Source: Acidimicrobiales bacterium (GTDB lineage Bacteria; Actinomycetota; Acidimicrobiia; Acidimicrobiales; Aldehydirespiratoraceae). Taken from it: DNA of 64,000 bases. Position 1 is the first letter of the stretch. The number at the start of each line of letters is the position of its first letter. The notes under the pieces are model-generated. The model made no database searches and was not told the origin of the DNA. It saw only the letters and a program-made list of their open reading frames with translations. Both the position numbers and the translations under genes were made by a program. The DNA lies in assembly GCA_041394245.1 (NCBI GenBank), contig JAWKIR010000002.1, positions 1,860,001 to 1,924,000 of the forward strand, in the 5' to 3' direction. This document shows positions 18,448 through 26,399 of this stretch, one piece after another.

Positions 18448-19437
18448 TCAGTCGACCCAGGGCGTCTCGATGACACGGATCTCGGTGGGCACCGGCAACC
18501 GGGTTGCGAGCCGCTCCAGGTGCGGCAACCGATCGCGAACGGGAACGACGATCCTGACGATGTCGGGCGCGTGCGCGACCATGAGGTCGGCGATCGCAGG
18601 GATCAGGCCCAGGTCGACGCCGACCGAGCACACCAGCAGCACCGACCGGTCATCATCGGTTCCGAACACGGCGGCGGGAACGGCCTCGAGAAGATTGGCT
18701 CGGGGCGGCACCGGCTCGACGAGCGCCGGGAGATCGATGTCGAAGGCGATCGGGTCGGCCACCACGATGGCACGGAGCCAGCGTTCGCGGGCAAGGCGGT
18801 TGACGGCGTGGGAAACCGCGCCCGGAGTGCGATGCGGCCACACCTGGGCAGCGGCATCGGCGACCGCCTCGATCGGGGAACGGCCCGCATGCAACAAGAC
18901 GCCGGCCTCGCGGTCGAAACGGCCGACGCCGGCCTCGAGCACCGGGCCGTCGGGTCCGTGGAGGATCCGGGCGACTTCGAGTCCGGCGATCTCGCCGCGC
19001 AAGATGCCGTCCTCGCACACCACGTCGAGACCGAGCTCCACGAGCGCGGCCTCGAAGTGTGCGGCATCGTCGGGCCGCGGCAACGGTTCGGGGATCGGCT
19101 CCGGCACCGCCGCAACGACCACGCCTCCCGAGGAAGTCCAGACACGGCACTCCGGCGCCAGTACTGCGGCGCGGCGAGCGTGGATCCCACCATGGTGCTC
19201 GACCACGAGATCGACCTCAGCCGGCGAATGGCGGTCGATCCAGACGAGAGCGCCACCGAGCACGGCGAGGTCGTCGCTCATCGACACGATCCAGGCGCGG
19301 TCGTCGTCCCGGGCGATGATGCCGAACGGTGCCGACGTCAGCTCGAGTAGCGATGGATCGAGATCGAAGGAACTCCGCAGCAGCCCCTCGGCCCGCGAAC
19401 GTTCGAGGAGCGCCCGACGATCCGCGTCGAGCGCCAT
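18448..19437 (-). CDS. Uncharacterised protein
   Basis: 329 residues, not recognised as a named family. It has no signal peptide or membrane helix. It alternates hydrophobic strands with acidic and arginine-rich stretches (ALVWIDRHSPAEVDLVVEHHGG, LLVCSVGVDLGLIPAIADL, VRIVVPVRDRLPHLERLATRLPV), suggesting a soluble alpha/beta fold. It follows bL31 in the rho-rpmE direction, six bases after the rpmE stop, so it is probably cotranscribed with those translation and transcription genes. Confidence 0.75.
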   Translation of the reverse strand: MALDADRRALLERSRAEGLLRSSFDLDPSLLELTSAPFGIIARDDDRAWIVSMSDDLAVLGGALVWIDRHSPAEVDLVVEHHGGIHARRAAVLAPECRVWTSSGGVVVAAVPEPIPEPLPRPDDAAHFEAALVELGLDVVCEDGILRGEIAGLEVARILHGPDGPVLEAGVGRFDREAGVLLHAGRSPIEAVADAAAQVWPHRTPGAVSHAVNRLARERWLRAIVVADPIAFDIDLPALVEPVPPRANLLEAVPAAVFGTDDDRSVLLVCSVGVDLGLIPAIADLMVAHAPDIVRIVVPVRDRLPHLERLATRLPVPTEIRVIETPWVD

Positions 19438-19443
19438 GACGAC

Positions 19444-19752
19444 TCAGTCGTCGGAAGCGGGGGCTTCGGCCTCGGCTTCGACGGCGGCGGCCTCGCCGGC
19501 AGCGGCCTTGCGGCGGCCGTAGCGCTTCTCGAAGCGCTCGACGCGACCCGCGGTGTCGACGATCTTCATCTGACCGGTGAAGAACGGATGGCTCTCGCTC
19601 GAGATCTCCACCTTGGCCAGGGGGTACTCGTTGCCGTCTTCCCAGGTGGTCGTCTCGGAGGTCGACATCGTCGAACGAGTGAGGAAGGAGGTGCCGGCGG
19701 AAACATCGTGGAACACGACGAAGCGGTACTCGGGGTGGATGTCGGACTTCAT
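19444..19752 (-). CDS. rpmE: Ribosomal protein bL31, type B (zinc-free)
   Basis: 102 residues. MKSDIHPEYRFVVFHDVSAGTSFLTRSTM and SSESHPFFTGQMKIVDTAGRVERFEKRYGRR are typical bL31. The CxxC pairs of the zinc-binding type A form are absent and the 'VVFHDVSAGTSFLTRS' insertion of type B is present. About 20 Ala/Glu-rich residues extend the C-terminus. bL31 helps bridge the ribosomal subunits. It lies just downstream of rho, the usual place for the housekeeping copy in actinobacteria, so this type B protein may be the constitutive bL31 rather than a zinc-starvation spare. Confidence 0.93.
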   Translation of the reverse strand: MKSDIHPEYRFVVFHDVSAGTSFLTRSTMSTSETTTWEDGNEYPLAKVEISSESHPFFTGQMKIVDTAGRVERFEKRYGRRKAAAGEAAAVEAEAEAPASDD

Positions 19753-19791
19753 AACGGCTCCAGTCTGGAGGGGGATTGCCGTCGCGGCAAC

Positions 19792-21399
19792 CTACCCCGC
19801 GGCGATCTTCTCGAGCAGGGCCAGCAGATCGGCGGCTGCGTCGGTGGTGGGGTCGGCTGCGACAGCGGCGAGCTCGCGGCGAAGCGCACGCGACGCCTCG
19901 AGTTCCTTGTCGCCGACGAGGCGCTCCTCGTGCACGGTTGCCGACGCCTCGATGTCGACGGCGGGGAACACGCGGCGAACCGCTGCAGCCCGCGACAGTC
20001 GGATCTCGAGGTTGGCGGTCGGTGCGAGCTCTTCGTAGATGGCGGCGTCGGTGGTCGAGTCGGTGTCGACGTTGATCGTCGCGATCATCGTCAGCGAGCC
20101 GCCGCCTTCGAGCTTGCGTGCCGCCCCGAGGAAGCGCTTCGCGGGATGAACGGTCGTCGCGTCGACCACCACGCCGGACCGGTTGCCGGCGGCCTCCTGG
20201 GCGTAGGCACGAGCGAGACGGGTGATCCCGTCGACCACGACCACGGCATCCTTCCCTGCCTCGACGAGCCGCTTGGCCCGCTCGATCACCATCTCCGCGA
20301 TCGTCACCTGTTCTTCGGCGGGACGATCGAACGCCGCAGCGATCACATCGCCCTTCTCGACCCAGCGGGTCATCTCGGTCACGTCCTCGGGCCGCTCGTC
20401 GAGCAGCAGGACGAGAAGCGTCAGGTCGGGGTGATTGGTCTCGATCGATCGGATCAGGTGCTGCAGCACCGTCGTCTTGCCGGTGCGCGGCGCACCGGCG
20501 AGCAATGCGCGCTGACCCCTGCCGAACGGCGTGAGCAGGTCGATCACCTGCGCCGTCGGATCGGCGGGTTCCTGCGGCCCGGCGAACACGATCGGTTCAC
20601 TCGGGTACACGGCCGGAAGCGAGTCGATGTCGATGCGCTCCGAGACTGCTTCGGGATCACCGCCATTGACCGACTGGATCTCGGTCATCGCCGGGTTCTT
20701 CTCGTTACGGTTCGCCGGCCGGGAGGTGCCGCTGAGGTGATCACCCTTCCGCAGGCCGAACTGGCGGACCATCTTCACGGGAACATAGGCGTCGTCCTTG
20801 GACGGCAGCGCGCCGTCGACCCTCAGGAAGCCGTAGCCCTCGTTGCGGAGCTCGAGATAGCCGGCGACAGGGATCGGCTCGCCGTCCCATTGATCGTTCG
20901 AGTCCCGGTTGTTCTCGCGGTCGCGGCCACGGCGCCGACGCTTCCGGTTCGACTCCCCTTCACGGCCACTCTCGTTCTGTTCGCCGGATCCGTCGCGATC
21001 ACCGTTCCGGGAGCGACCCGTCCGCCCGCCGCCGGATTCCTCGGCATCTCCGTCGCTCCCGTCGTCGTCACTGCCGTCGTCGTCATCGTCGTCGTCGTCA
21101 CCGCTGTCGTCGTCAGCACCGTCGTCATCACTGCTGTCGTCGTCAGTACTGTCGTCGTCGCTGTCGTCGTCGGCAGCGGCGGAGGACTCCTCCACCGCTT
21201 CGGCCGCGGGTTCGGGGTCGGGCTCCGCCGGAACCACACTGCTGCCGTCGCCGCCGGCGGCGAGATCGAGGATGAGGTCGATGATCTCGCCCTTGCGAGC
21301 CCGCGACGCCGGCTTCTTGCCCAGCGTCGTCGCGATCATCGTGAGTTCTTCGCGGTCCTTGCGTTGCAGGGTGGACCGGCGCATTTCCGCGGTTTCCAC
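19792..21399 (-). CDS. rho: Transcription termination factor Rho with long acidic N-terminal insertion
   Basis: 535 residues from GTG 21399, preceded by a GAGGAG box; ATG 21384 is the alternative. Rho_N SAP-like domain: LQRKDREELTMIATTLGKKPASRARKGEIIDLIL (about 9-42). Residues about 70-117 are an Asp/Ser-rich tract, followed by a basic stretch RKRRRRGRDRENNR. The RNA-binding cold-shock-like domain has GYLELRNEGYGFLRVDG. ATPase: Walker A GAPRTGKTT (about 302-310) and LDERPEDVTEMTRWV. The usual PPKAGKT lysine is Arg, and Q-loop and R-loop sequences (ATTVHPAKRFLGAARKLEGGGSL) are recognisable. It terminates transcription by RNA-dependent ATP hydrolysis. Confidence 0.95.
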   Translation of the reverse strand: METAEMRRSTLQRKDREELTMIATTLGKKPASRARKGEIIDLILDLAAGGDGSSVVPAEPDPEPAAEAVEESSAAADDDSDDDSTDDDSSDDDGADDDSGDDDDDDDDGSDDDGSDGDAEESGGGRTGRSRNGDRDGSGEQNESGREGESNRKRRRRGRDRENNRDSNDQWDGEPIPVAGYLELRNEGYGFLRVDGALPSKDDAYVPVKMVRQFGLRKGDHLSGTSRPANRNEKNPAMTEIQSVNGGDPEAVSERIDIDSLPAVYPSEPIVFAGPQEPADPTAQVIDLLTPFGRGQRALLAGAPRTGKTTVLQHLIRSIETNHPDLTLLVLLLDERPEDVTEMTRWVEKGDVIAAAFDRPAEEQVTIAEMVIERAKRLVEAGKDAVVVVDGITRLARAYAQEAAGNRSGVVVDATTVHPAKRFLGAARKLEGGGSLTMIATINVDTDSTTDAAIYEELAPTANLEIRLSRAAAVRRVFPAVDIEASATVHEERLVGDKELEASRALRRELAAVAADPTTDAAADLLALLEKIAAG

Positions 21400-21508
21400 G
21401 GACAGGCTCCTCGTGTTGGGGTCGAGGTGGAGGGTGCGTCGCACCACAGGTAGGCGCCAGGCTCTCGAATCGAGCTGGCCGCGCCCCTCTTTCTCGGCGA
21501 CTCCGCTC

Positions 21509-21537
21509 AGGCTACGGACAACGCTGTCCGGCAACAA
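21509..21537 (-). promoter_or_regulatory. Candidate rho promoter with palindromic spacer
   Basis: Reading the minus strand: -35 TTGTTG (21537-21532), a 17-base spacer, and -10 TAGCCT (21514-21509). The spacer contains CGGACA-GCGT-TGTCCG, a perfect six-base-arm inverted repeat. Transcription would begin near 21502, giving rho a leader of about 100 bases. The palindrome inside the spacer could be an operator. Confidence 0.5.
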
Positions 21538-21547
21538 CCACGCAGCC

Positions 21548-21614
21548 GGTCTGCCGGGTCACCGGCGGACGCCGTCGACAGGGTCTGCCGGGTCACCGGC
21601 GGACGCCGTCGACA
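21548..21614. repeat. 33-bp direct repeat covering the end of thrC
   Basis: Two identical 33-base copies (21548-21580 and 21582-21614) separated by one base. The second copy contains the last codons and stop of threonine synthase. The first lies just beyond the stop, in the thrC-rho gap. It looks like a recent tandem duplication of a 34-base unit. Confidence 0.95.
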
Positions 21615-22969
21615 TAATCCTCGACGGTCGCGAGGTCGTTCGGGAGGACGACGAACTCCTCGTGACGGTCGAACAGGTCGGCGAGATGAAGCGGCAACTC
21701 CGGACGGACACCGGTTGCCGCTTCGACCGCATCGGGGAACTTCGCCGGGTGCGCGGTGGACAGGGTCACCACCGTCTCGCCCGGACGCCGCAACCGCTGT
21801 GTTGCGCCGAGCGCGACGGCGGTGTGCGGATCGATCAGGCGCCCGAGGGTCCGGTACACCTCACCGATCACGGCCAGTGTCTCGTCGTCGTCGAGACGGG
21901 CGCCAGCGAACTCGTCTCGCAGTCGGGCGTGCTGTGCCTCGGTGAGCGAGGCACGGCCCCGGGTCCGGAAGTCGGCGAGGAGCTCGGCGGTGGCTGGCCC
22001 GTTCCCGTCGAGCAGTTCGACGAGCAGCCGCTCGAGGTTCGACGAGATCTGGATGTCCATGCTCGGCGAGAGGGTGGGCACGACCTCATCCGCCACCATC
22101 TCGCCGGTGTCGATGAGCCGCGTGAGGATGTCGTTGCGGTTGCTGGCGACGAGGAACCGCTCGACCGGAAGCCCCATCGACGCGGCCACGTGCCCGGCGA
22201 AGACATTGCCGAAGTTGCCGGTCGGCACACAGAATGTCGTCGGGATCGACCGCCGGTCGAGTCGCTGCGCGGCCCACACGTAGTAGACGATCTGCGCCAT
22301 CACACGTGCCCAGTTGATGGAGTTCACCGCCGACAGTCGGTTCCGGTCCCGGAACGGCTCGTCGGCGAACATCGCCTTCACGAGGTCCTGACAGTCGTCG
22401 AAGGTCCCCTCGACCGCGACCGCGTGGACGTTGCGAGCGCCGAGGGTGGTCATCTGGCGCCGCTGGACCTCGCTCGTGCGACCCTGGGGGAAGAGAATGA
22501 CGATGTCGACGAGGTCGCTGTCGCGAACCGCATCCATCGCCGCCGAGCCGGTGTCGCCCGAGGTCGCGCCGACGATCATCACGCGTTCACCTCGGCGGCG
22601 CAGTTCGTAGTCGAAGAGCCGCCCCACGAGCTGGAGCGCGACGTCCTTGAACGCGAGTGTCGGACCGTGGAACAGCTCGAGCAGATGGTGTTGTTCGTCG
22701 AGTTGGACCAGCGGGACCACCTCGGGGTGATCGAAGGTGGCGTAGGCCGCCGTGACCATCTCGGCGAAGTCGTCGGCCGGGATGGTGCCGGCCACGAACG
22801 GGGCCATCACCGCGGTGGCGAGCTCGGCGTAGTCGCTCGGGGCGGCGTCGGTCAGCGGCGGCCATGCTGCCGGGAGATACAACCCGCCGTCGGGCGCCAG
22901 GCCGGTCAGCAACACGTCGGGGAAGGTGAGCGAGGGCGCCCGTCCCCGCGAGCTGAGGTACTCGAGCAC
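21593..22969 (-). CDS. thrC: Threonine synthase
   Basis: 458 residues, the longer (class I, proteobacterial/fungal-like) threonine synthase. The N-terminus YLSSRGRAPSLTFPDVLLTGLAPDGGLYLP is diagnostic. The PLP-binding Lys is in FHGPTLAFKDVALQ (K about 108). GATSGDTGSAAMDAV and NSINWARVMAQIVYYVWAA are conserved, and CVPTGNFGNVFAGHVA binds phosphate. It converts O-phosphohomoserine to threonine. Two bases downstream of hom, so one operon. Its end is duplicated (see the direct repeat). Confidence 0.96.
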   Translation of the reverse strand: MLEYLSSRGRAPSLTFPDVLLTGLAPDGGLYLPAAWPPLTDAAPSDYAELATAVMAPFVAGTIPADDFAEMVTAAYATFDHPEVVPLVQLDEQHHLLELFHGPTLAFKDVALQLVGRLFDYELRRRGERVMIVGATSGDTGSAAMDAVRDSDLVDIVILFPQGRTSEVQRRQMTTLGARNVHAVAVEGTFDDCQDLVKAMFADEPFRDRNRLSAVNSINWARVMAQIVYYVWAAQRLDRRSIPTTFCVPTGNFGNVFAGHVAASMGLPVERFLVASNRNDILTRLIDTGEMVADEVVPTLSPSMDIQISSNLERLLVELLDGNGPATAELLADFRTRGRASLTEAQHARLRDEFAGARLDDDETLAVIGEVYRTLGRLIDPHTAVALGATQRLRRPGETVVTLSTAHPAKFPDAVEAATGVRPELPLHLADLFDRHEEFVVLPNDLATVEDYVDGVRR

Positions 22970-22971
22970 GA

Positions 22972-24273
22972 TCAGATCTCGCCGACCACGCGGATCACCG
23001 AGGTGATGTCGGTGACGATGTCGAGCCCGCGCAGCTCCTCGAGCGTCGCCCGCACGTCGGCCTCGCGCGACACGTGGGTGATGAACATCAGGACCGCTTC
23101 GTCACCCATGCCGTGTTGTTCCATCGACGAGATCGAGACTTGGTGGCGGCCGAACACATCGGCGACCTGCGCGAGGACGCCGGGCCGGTCCATCACCGCC
23201 ACCCGCAGGTAGTAGGCCGACGTCGACTCGCTGACCGGCCGGACGGAGGCGGCGGTCAGGGCGCCGATGCGGGCACTGGTACCACGGGTGAGATTCGCGG
23301 CCGCGTCGATCAGGTCGCCGAGCACTGCGCTCGCGGTCGGGTCGCCGCCGGCTCCCCGTCCGTAGAGCATCAGCTCACCGACCGACTCGCCCTCGATGAA
23401 GACGGCGTTGAAGCTGTCGCGCACGGACGCGAGCGGATGAGCGAGCGGGACCAGTGCGGGGTGGACCCGCACGGCGATGCTCGGTACGCCCTCCTCGACC
23501 GGACACTTCTCGACGATCGCGATCGCCTTGATCGCGTAGCCCAGGCGCCCGGCGACGGCGATGTCGTCGGAGGTGATCGCCGAGATCCCCTCGTGGTGCA
23601 CCTGGTCGTGGGGGACGATGGCGCCGTAGACGATGGTGGCGATGATGGCCGCCTTCGCGCCGGCGTCGTAGCCCTCGACATCGGCCGTGGGGTCTTCCTC
23701 TGCGTAGCCGAGGGCCTGGGCCTCGGCCAGGGCCTCCTCGTAGGACGCGCCGGCTTCGGTCATCCTCGTGAGGATGTAGTTGGTCGTGCCGTTGATGATG
23801 CCCATCACCCGCGTGACGGGTTCGGCGACCAACGATTCACGCAACGGCCGCATGAGCGGGATGCCACCCGCCACGGCGGCTTCGAACAGGAGATCGACGC
23901 CGGCTGCGTCGGCCGCGGCGTAGAGCTCGGCGCCGTGCGCGGCGAGGAGGGCCTTGTTGCCGGTCACCACCGGCTTGCCCAGCGAGAGGGCACGGGCGAC
24001 CAGTTCGTGTGCACGTTCGACCCCACCGATGAGCTCGACGACGATGTCGACGTCGGGATCCTCGACGACACCCATGGTGTCGGTCGTGAAGACGTCGTCG
24101 GGAACGGCGACATCGCGATTTCTGTCGAGGTCGCGGACGGCGATCCGCGTGATCTCGAGCTCGACGCCGGTACGGGCGACGATCGTTTCGCGCTGCCGGT
24201 CGAGCAGACGTGCCAGCGCACTGCCCACCGTGCCGCAACCAAGGAGCCCGAGCTTCACGGTTTTGATGTCCAC
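22972..24273 (-). CDS. hom: Homoserine dehydrogenase
   Basis: 433 residues from GTG 24273. Rossmann motif GLLGCGTVGSALARLL (9-24), VTGNKALLAAHG (about 103-114), INGTTNYILTRM (about 160-171), EDPTADVEGYDAGAKAAI catalytic region, and a C-terminal ACT domain (RVAVMDRPGVLAQVADVFGRHQVSISSMEQ) for feedback control by threonine. It reduces aspartate semialdehyde to homoserine. A TACGCT -10 box lies eight bases upstream of the start, so the message is probably leaderless. Cotranscribed with thrC. Confidence 0.96.
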   Translation of the reverse strand: MDIKTVKLGLLGCGTVGSALARLLDRQRETIVARTGVELEITRIAVRDLDRNRDVAVPDDVFTTDTMGVVEDPDVDIVVELIGGVERAHELVARALSLGKPVVTGNKALLAAHGAELYAAADAAGVDLLFEAAVAGGIPLMRPLRESLVAEPVTRVMGIINGTTNYILTRMTEAGASYEEALAEAQALGYAEEDPTADVEGYDAGAKAAIIATIVYGAIVPHDQVHHEGISAITSDDIAVAGRLGYAIKAIAIVEKCPVEEGVPSIAVRVHPALVPLAHPLASVRDSFNAVFIEGESVGELMLYGRGAGGDPTASAVLGDLIDAAANLTRGTSARIGALTAASVRPVSESTSAYYLRVAVMDRPGVLAQVADVFGRHQVSISSMEQHGMGDEAVLMFITHVSREADVRATLEELRGLDIVTDITSVIRVVGEI

Positions 24274-24281
24274 GGGCGCCG

Positions 24282-24287
24282 AGCGTA
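24282..24287 (-). promoter_or_regulatory. -10 box for leaderless hom
   Basis: TACGCT on the minus strand, eight bases before the GTG at 24273. A start site about seven bases downstream of the -10 would coincide with the start codon. Confidence 0.4.
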
Positions 24288-24331
24288 TCCGCCAATGCCG
24301 ACCGGCAGGGTGGAGTTCCCCCCAGCGCCCT

Positions 24332-24337
24332 TACATT
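24332..24337 (+). promoter_or_regulatory. -10 box ahead of the leader micro-ORF
   Basis: TACATT, eight bases before ATG 24346, in a conspicuously AT-rich patch. It would give a leaderless transcript starting on the micro-ORF. Confidence 0.45.
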
Positions 24338-24345
24338 GCTTTTCC

Positions 24346-24375
24346 ATGTGTTTCATGCAATCTTTCTTCATGTGA
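24346..24375 (+). CDS. Leaderless leader peptide MCFMQSFFM upstream of the kinase-like gene
   Basis: A nine-codon frame encoding M-C-F-M-Q-S-F-F-M. Its TGA (24373-24375) overlaps the GTG of the kinase-like gene as GTGA. It follows a TACATT -10 box by eight bases. The composition (three Met, three Phe, one Cys) and low GC are unlike the surroundings. It may couple or attenuate translation of the downstream gene. This is prediction from layout only. Confidence 0.4.
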   Translation: MCFMQSFFM

Positions 24376-25154
24376 CAGAACCACACCGGAAGTCGCATCC
24401 ATCGCTGCGTGCGGCGCGGCTCGAACGGGCGATGCTGCGTCTCGTCCGCGGCGACGGGATCGTTCCCCTTCACGACCCGGGGCCAGACCAACCCGGTCGC
24501 GGCGTCGTCACGGTCGGCGGCCGGAGTTCACTCGCCGACCTCCTCACGGAGGTGGGCGCGCTCCCCGAGGCCGCCGCTCGCGGCACGGGCACCCGCATCG
24601 CCCGCACACTGGCCCGCCTGCACGACGACGGCATCGTCCACGGCGACATCAAGCCCGCCAACGTGGTCTTCGCCCCCGACGGCGACCTCTGGCTGATCGA
24701 CTTCGACGCGGCCGGCTTGCCCGGCAGCACGCGCCGTCGGGGGACACCCGCCCGCCTCCCCCACCCTCCCGGCCGGGCGCTGCACCCCCGCGACGACGTG
24801 CTCGGGCTCGCGATCATGGTCGTCGAATGCGCGACCGGAGTGGTGCTCGACCCCAGCACGAGGTGGAGCGATCACGACCTCGCGCGCATCGGTTGCTCGA
24901 CGGATCTCGCGGCCGACGTCGGGGCCGTTCTGCGGGACCCGTCGAGCGCAGCGCGGCTCGCCGAGATCCTGGCCCGCCACGACGACCGACTGCCCCCACC
25001 GCCGCGATCTCGAACCGGAACCGATCCGACGCCGACCGTCGACATCCCCTCGGTCGCGCTTGGCGGCCTCGACGCCCTCGGTGGCGCTACGACGGACGAG
25101 CCCGCTTCCGTGCGCTCCGGTTGGCGGCGCTCGGCACCATCAGCGCACGGCTGA
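24372..25154 (+). CDS. Small protein-kinase-like protein
   Basis: 260 residues if it starts at GTG 24372; TTG or GTG codons a little upstream are alternatives. The core IARTLARLHDDGIVHGDIKPANVVFAPDGDLWLIDFDAAG matches the catalytic loop (HGDIKPANV, Asp and Asn) and metal site (DFD for DFG) of Hanks-type and related small kinases. The N-lobe is very short (GGRSSLADLLTEVG) with no clear glycine loop, so it may be a degenerate or atypical kinase. The last 68 bases overlap the convergent nucleotidyltransferase gene. Confidence 0.7.
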   Translation: MTEPHRKSHPSLRAARLERAMLRLVRGDGIVPLHDPGPDQPGRGVVTVGGRSSLADLLTEVGALPEAAARGTGTRIARTLARLHDDGIVHGDIKPANVVFAPDGDLWLIDFDAAGLPGSTRRRGTPARLPHPPGRALHPRDDVLGLAIMVVECATGVVLDPSTRWSDHDLARIGCSTDLAADVGAVLRDPSSAARLAEILARHDDRLPPPPRSRTGTDPTPTVDIPSVALGGLDALGGATTDEPASVRSGWRRSAPSAHG

Positions 25155-26136
25155 ACGCGAACCGATCGCCCCAGCCGAGCACGGCCCATGTCGCCCGGGC
25201 CTGCCGGCGGTACCGGCCCTCGCGATGGCGATAGACGGCGAGTCGACGACGATCGGTCTCGTTCACGACGAAGGCGTCGGCCCACTGCTCGATCGCCGAT
25301 CGCCGGTGTCCGAGCGCGACCGTCGTCTGCAGCCCGCATGCCACCGGCGCGGCGCATCCCCACCGGGTGGCGGCGTCGACGACCGCGTCGACGTCGATGG
25401 AGGGCCACGCCGCGAGCAGGGCGAGGTCGCGCACGTTGCCGAGGCGGGGATCGACATCACCGAGGGCGACGTGGATCGCGCCGTGGAGAAGATGGAGATC
25501 GGCGGGAAGGGTCCGCACCGCACGCCCGGCGAGGAGGATCTCGACAGGGTCGCGCATGAGGTCGTCGAGCTCGATCAGCTTGCCGTAGGGGCCTGCGGCG
25601 AGCGTGCGATGGAGGTCGAGTTCGGTCGCGCCCGACCACCGAAGTGTGACCGACTTCGCGAAGCGACGATCGAACGACGGCGACAGCGCGGGGATCGGCC
25701 GTGTCGCTCCTGCGTCGATCAGCGCGGCGACCGAGGCATCGATGTCGGCGCTCGCGACCAGGACGTCGTTGTCGCCGAAGCACCGCTCCGACGGGTCGGG
25801 GTGGATCATGTGCGCGAGGGCGGCACCCTTCACCACCCGGCTGTCGACGCCGGCGGCGTCGAGCACGTCGATCGCCCGGAGCAGCTCCTCCTCCAGGAGG
25901 AGGACCTCGCGCATGGCCCCTTCGTGGGCATCGGCGATGAGTGCCAGGTCGACCGGGTCGGGGTCGACCACCCCCGCACTCACGGCCGCGGCGAGCACCC
26001 CCACGAGCTTGTGCCGCGCGGCTCCCGCCAGCAGCTCCCCGATGGGCGGTGGCGGGCCCGGCGGCGGCGATCCCGCCAGGCCGAGACCCGCCAGGGCGCG
26101 CAGCCAGGTGTCGACGGCGGACGGTGCGTCAGCCAT
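25087..26136 (-). CDS. Nucleotidyltransferase-family protein (NTP_transf_5-like)
   Basis: 349 residues. RVVKGAALAHMIHPDPSERCFGDNDVLVASADIDASVAALIDAG (about 100-143) matches the 'uncharacterised nucleotidyltransferase' family, with GDNDVLV in place of the metal-binding SDIDLLV. Then SVTLRWSGATELDLHRTL gives the third acidic residue (ELDLH). LLHGAIHVAL and RLGNVRDLALLAAW complete the pattern. Members often sit beside PqqD-like proteins, as here (eight-base overlap upstream). The reaction is unknown. Confidence 0.75.
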   Translation of the reverse strand: MADAPSAVDTWLRALAGLGLAGSPPPGPPPPIGELLAGAARHKLVGVLAAAVSAGVVDPDPVDLALIADAHEGAMREVLLLEEELLRAIDVLDAAGVDSRVVKGAALAHMIHPDPSERCFGDNDVLVASADIDASVAALIDAGATRPIPALSPSFDRRFAKSVTLRWSGATELDLHRTLAAGPYGKLIELDDLMRDPVEILLAGRAVRTLPADLHLLHGAIHVALGDVDPRLGNVRDLALLAAWPSIDVDAVVDAATRWGCAAPVACGLQTTVALGHRRSAIEQWADAFVVNETDRRRLAVYRHREGRYRRQARATWAVLGWGDRFAFSRALMVPSAANRSARKRARPS

Positions 26137-26398
26137 CGATCCGCTCGAGCACGCCCTTGGCGATGAGATCCTCGACGACCGGCACGAGGTCGGTCGTCAC
26201 GACGGCGACGTCGACGTCGTGGGCGGTGGCCAGACGGGCACAGAGGTCGTCGAACGACGACGGCTCGTCGAGCAGCGCCCAGAGCGCGCCACCGGTGCCC
26301 GCCAGCTTTGTCAGGGTGGTCGCACCGAGCGGACGGACGAGCACGCCGTCGATGGTCGCCCGCCACAAGACGTCGGCCCGGCGGAGGCTGCCCATCAC
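26129..26398 (-). CDS. PqqD-like small protein
   Basis: 89 residues. RRADVLWRATIDGVLVRPLGATTLTKLAGTGGALWALLDEPSSFDDLCARLA fits the PqqD/RRE winged-helix fold: a beta hairpin, then a GTGGALWALLD helix and a C-terminal helix ending DLIAKGVLERID. PqqD-like domains bind peptides in RiPP pathways, but many stand-alone copies pair with nucleotidyltransferases in glycan or unknown loci. Start is one base after the lysA stop, and the end overlaps the nucleotidyltransferase gene, so lysA, this gene and that one form an operon. Confidence 0.75.
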   Translation of the reverse strand: MMGSLRRADVLWRATIDGVLVRPLGATTLTKLAGTGGALWALLDEPSSFDDLCARLATAHDVDVAVVTTDLVPVVEDLIAKGVLERIDG

Positions 26399-26399
26399 C

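Noticed and set aside
21050..21200. Plus-strand frame rich in Val across the rho region
   Set aside because: It is the complement of the Asp-rich codons of rho and has no start signals.
24346..26398. A RiPP (lasso or PQQ-like) cluster around the PqqD-like gene
   Set aside because: No precursor peptide, radical SAM enzyme or protease was seen nearby.
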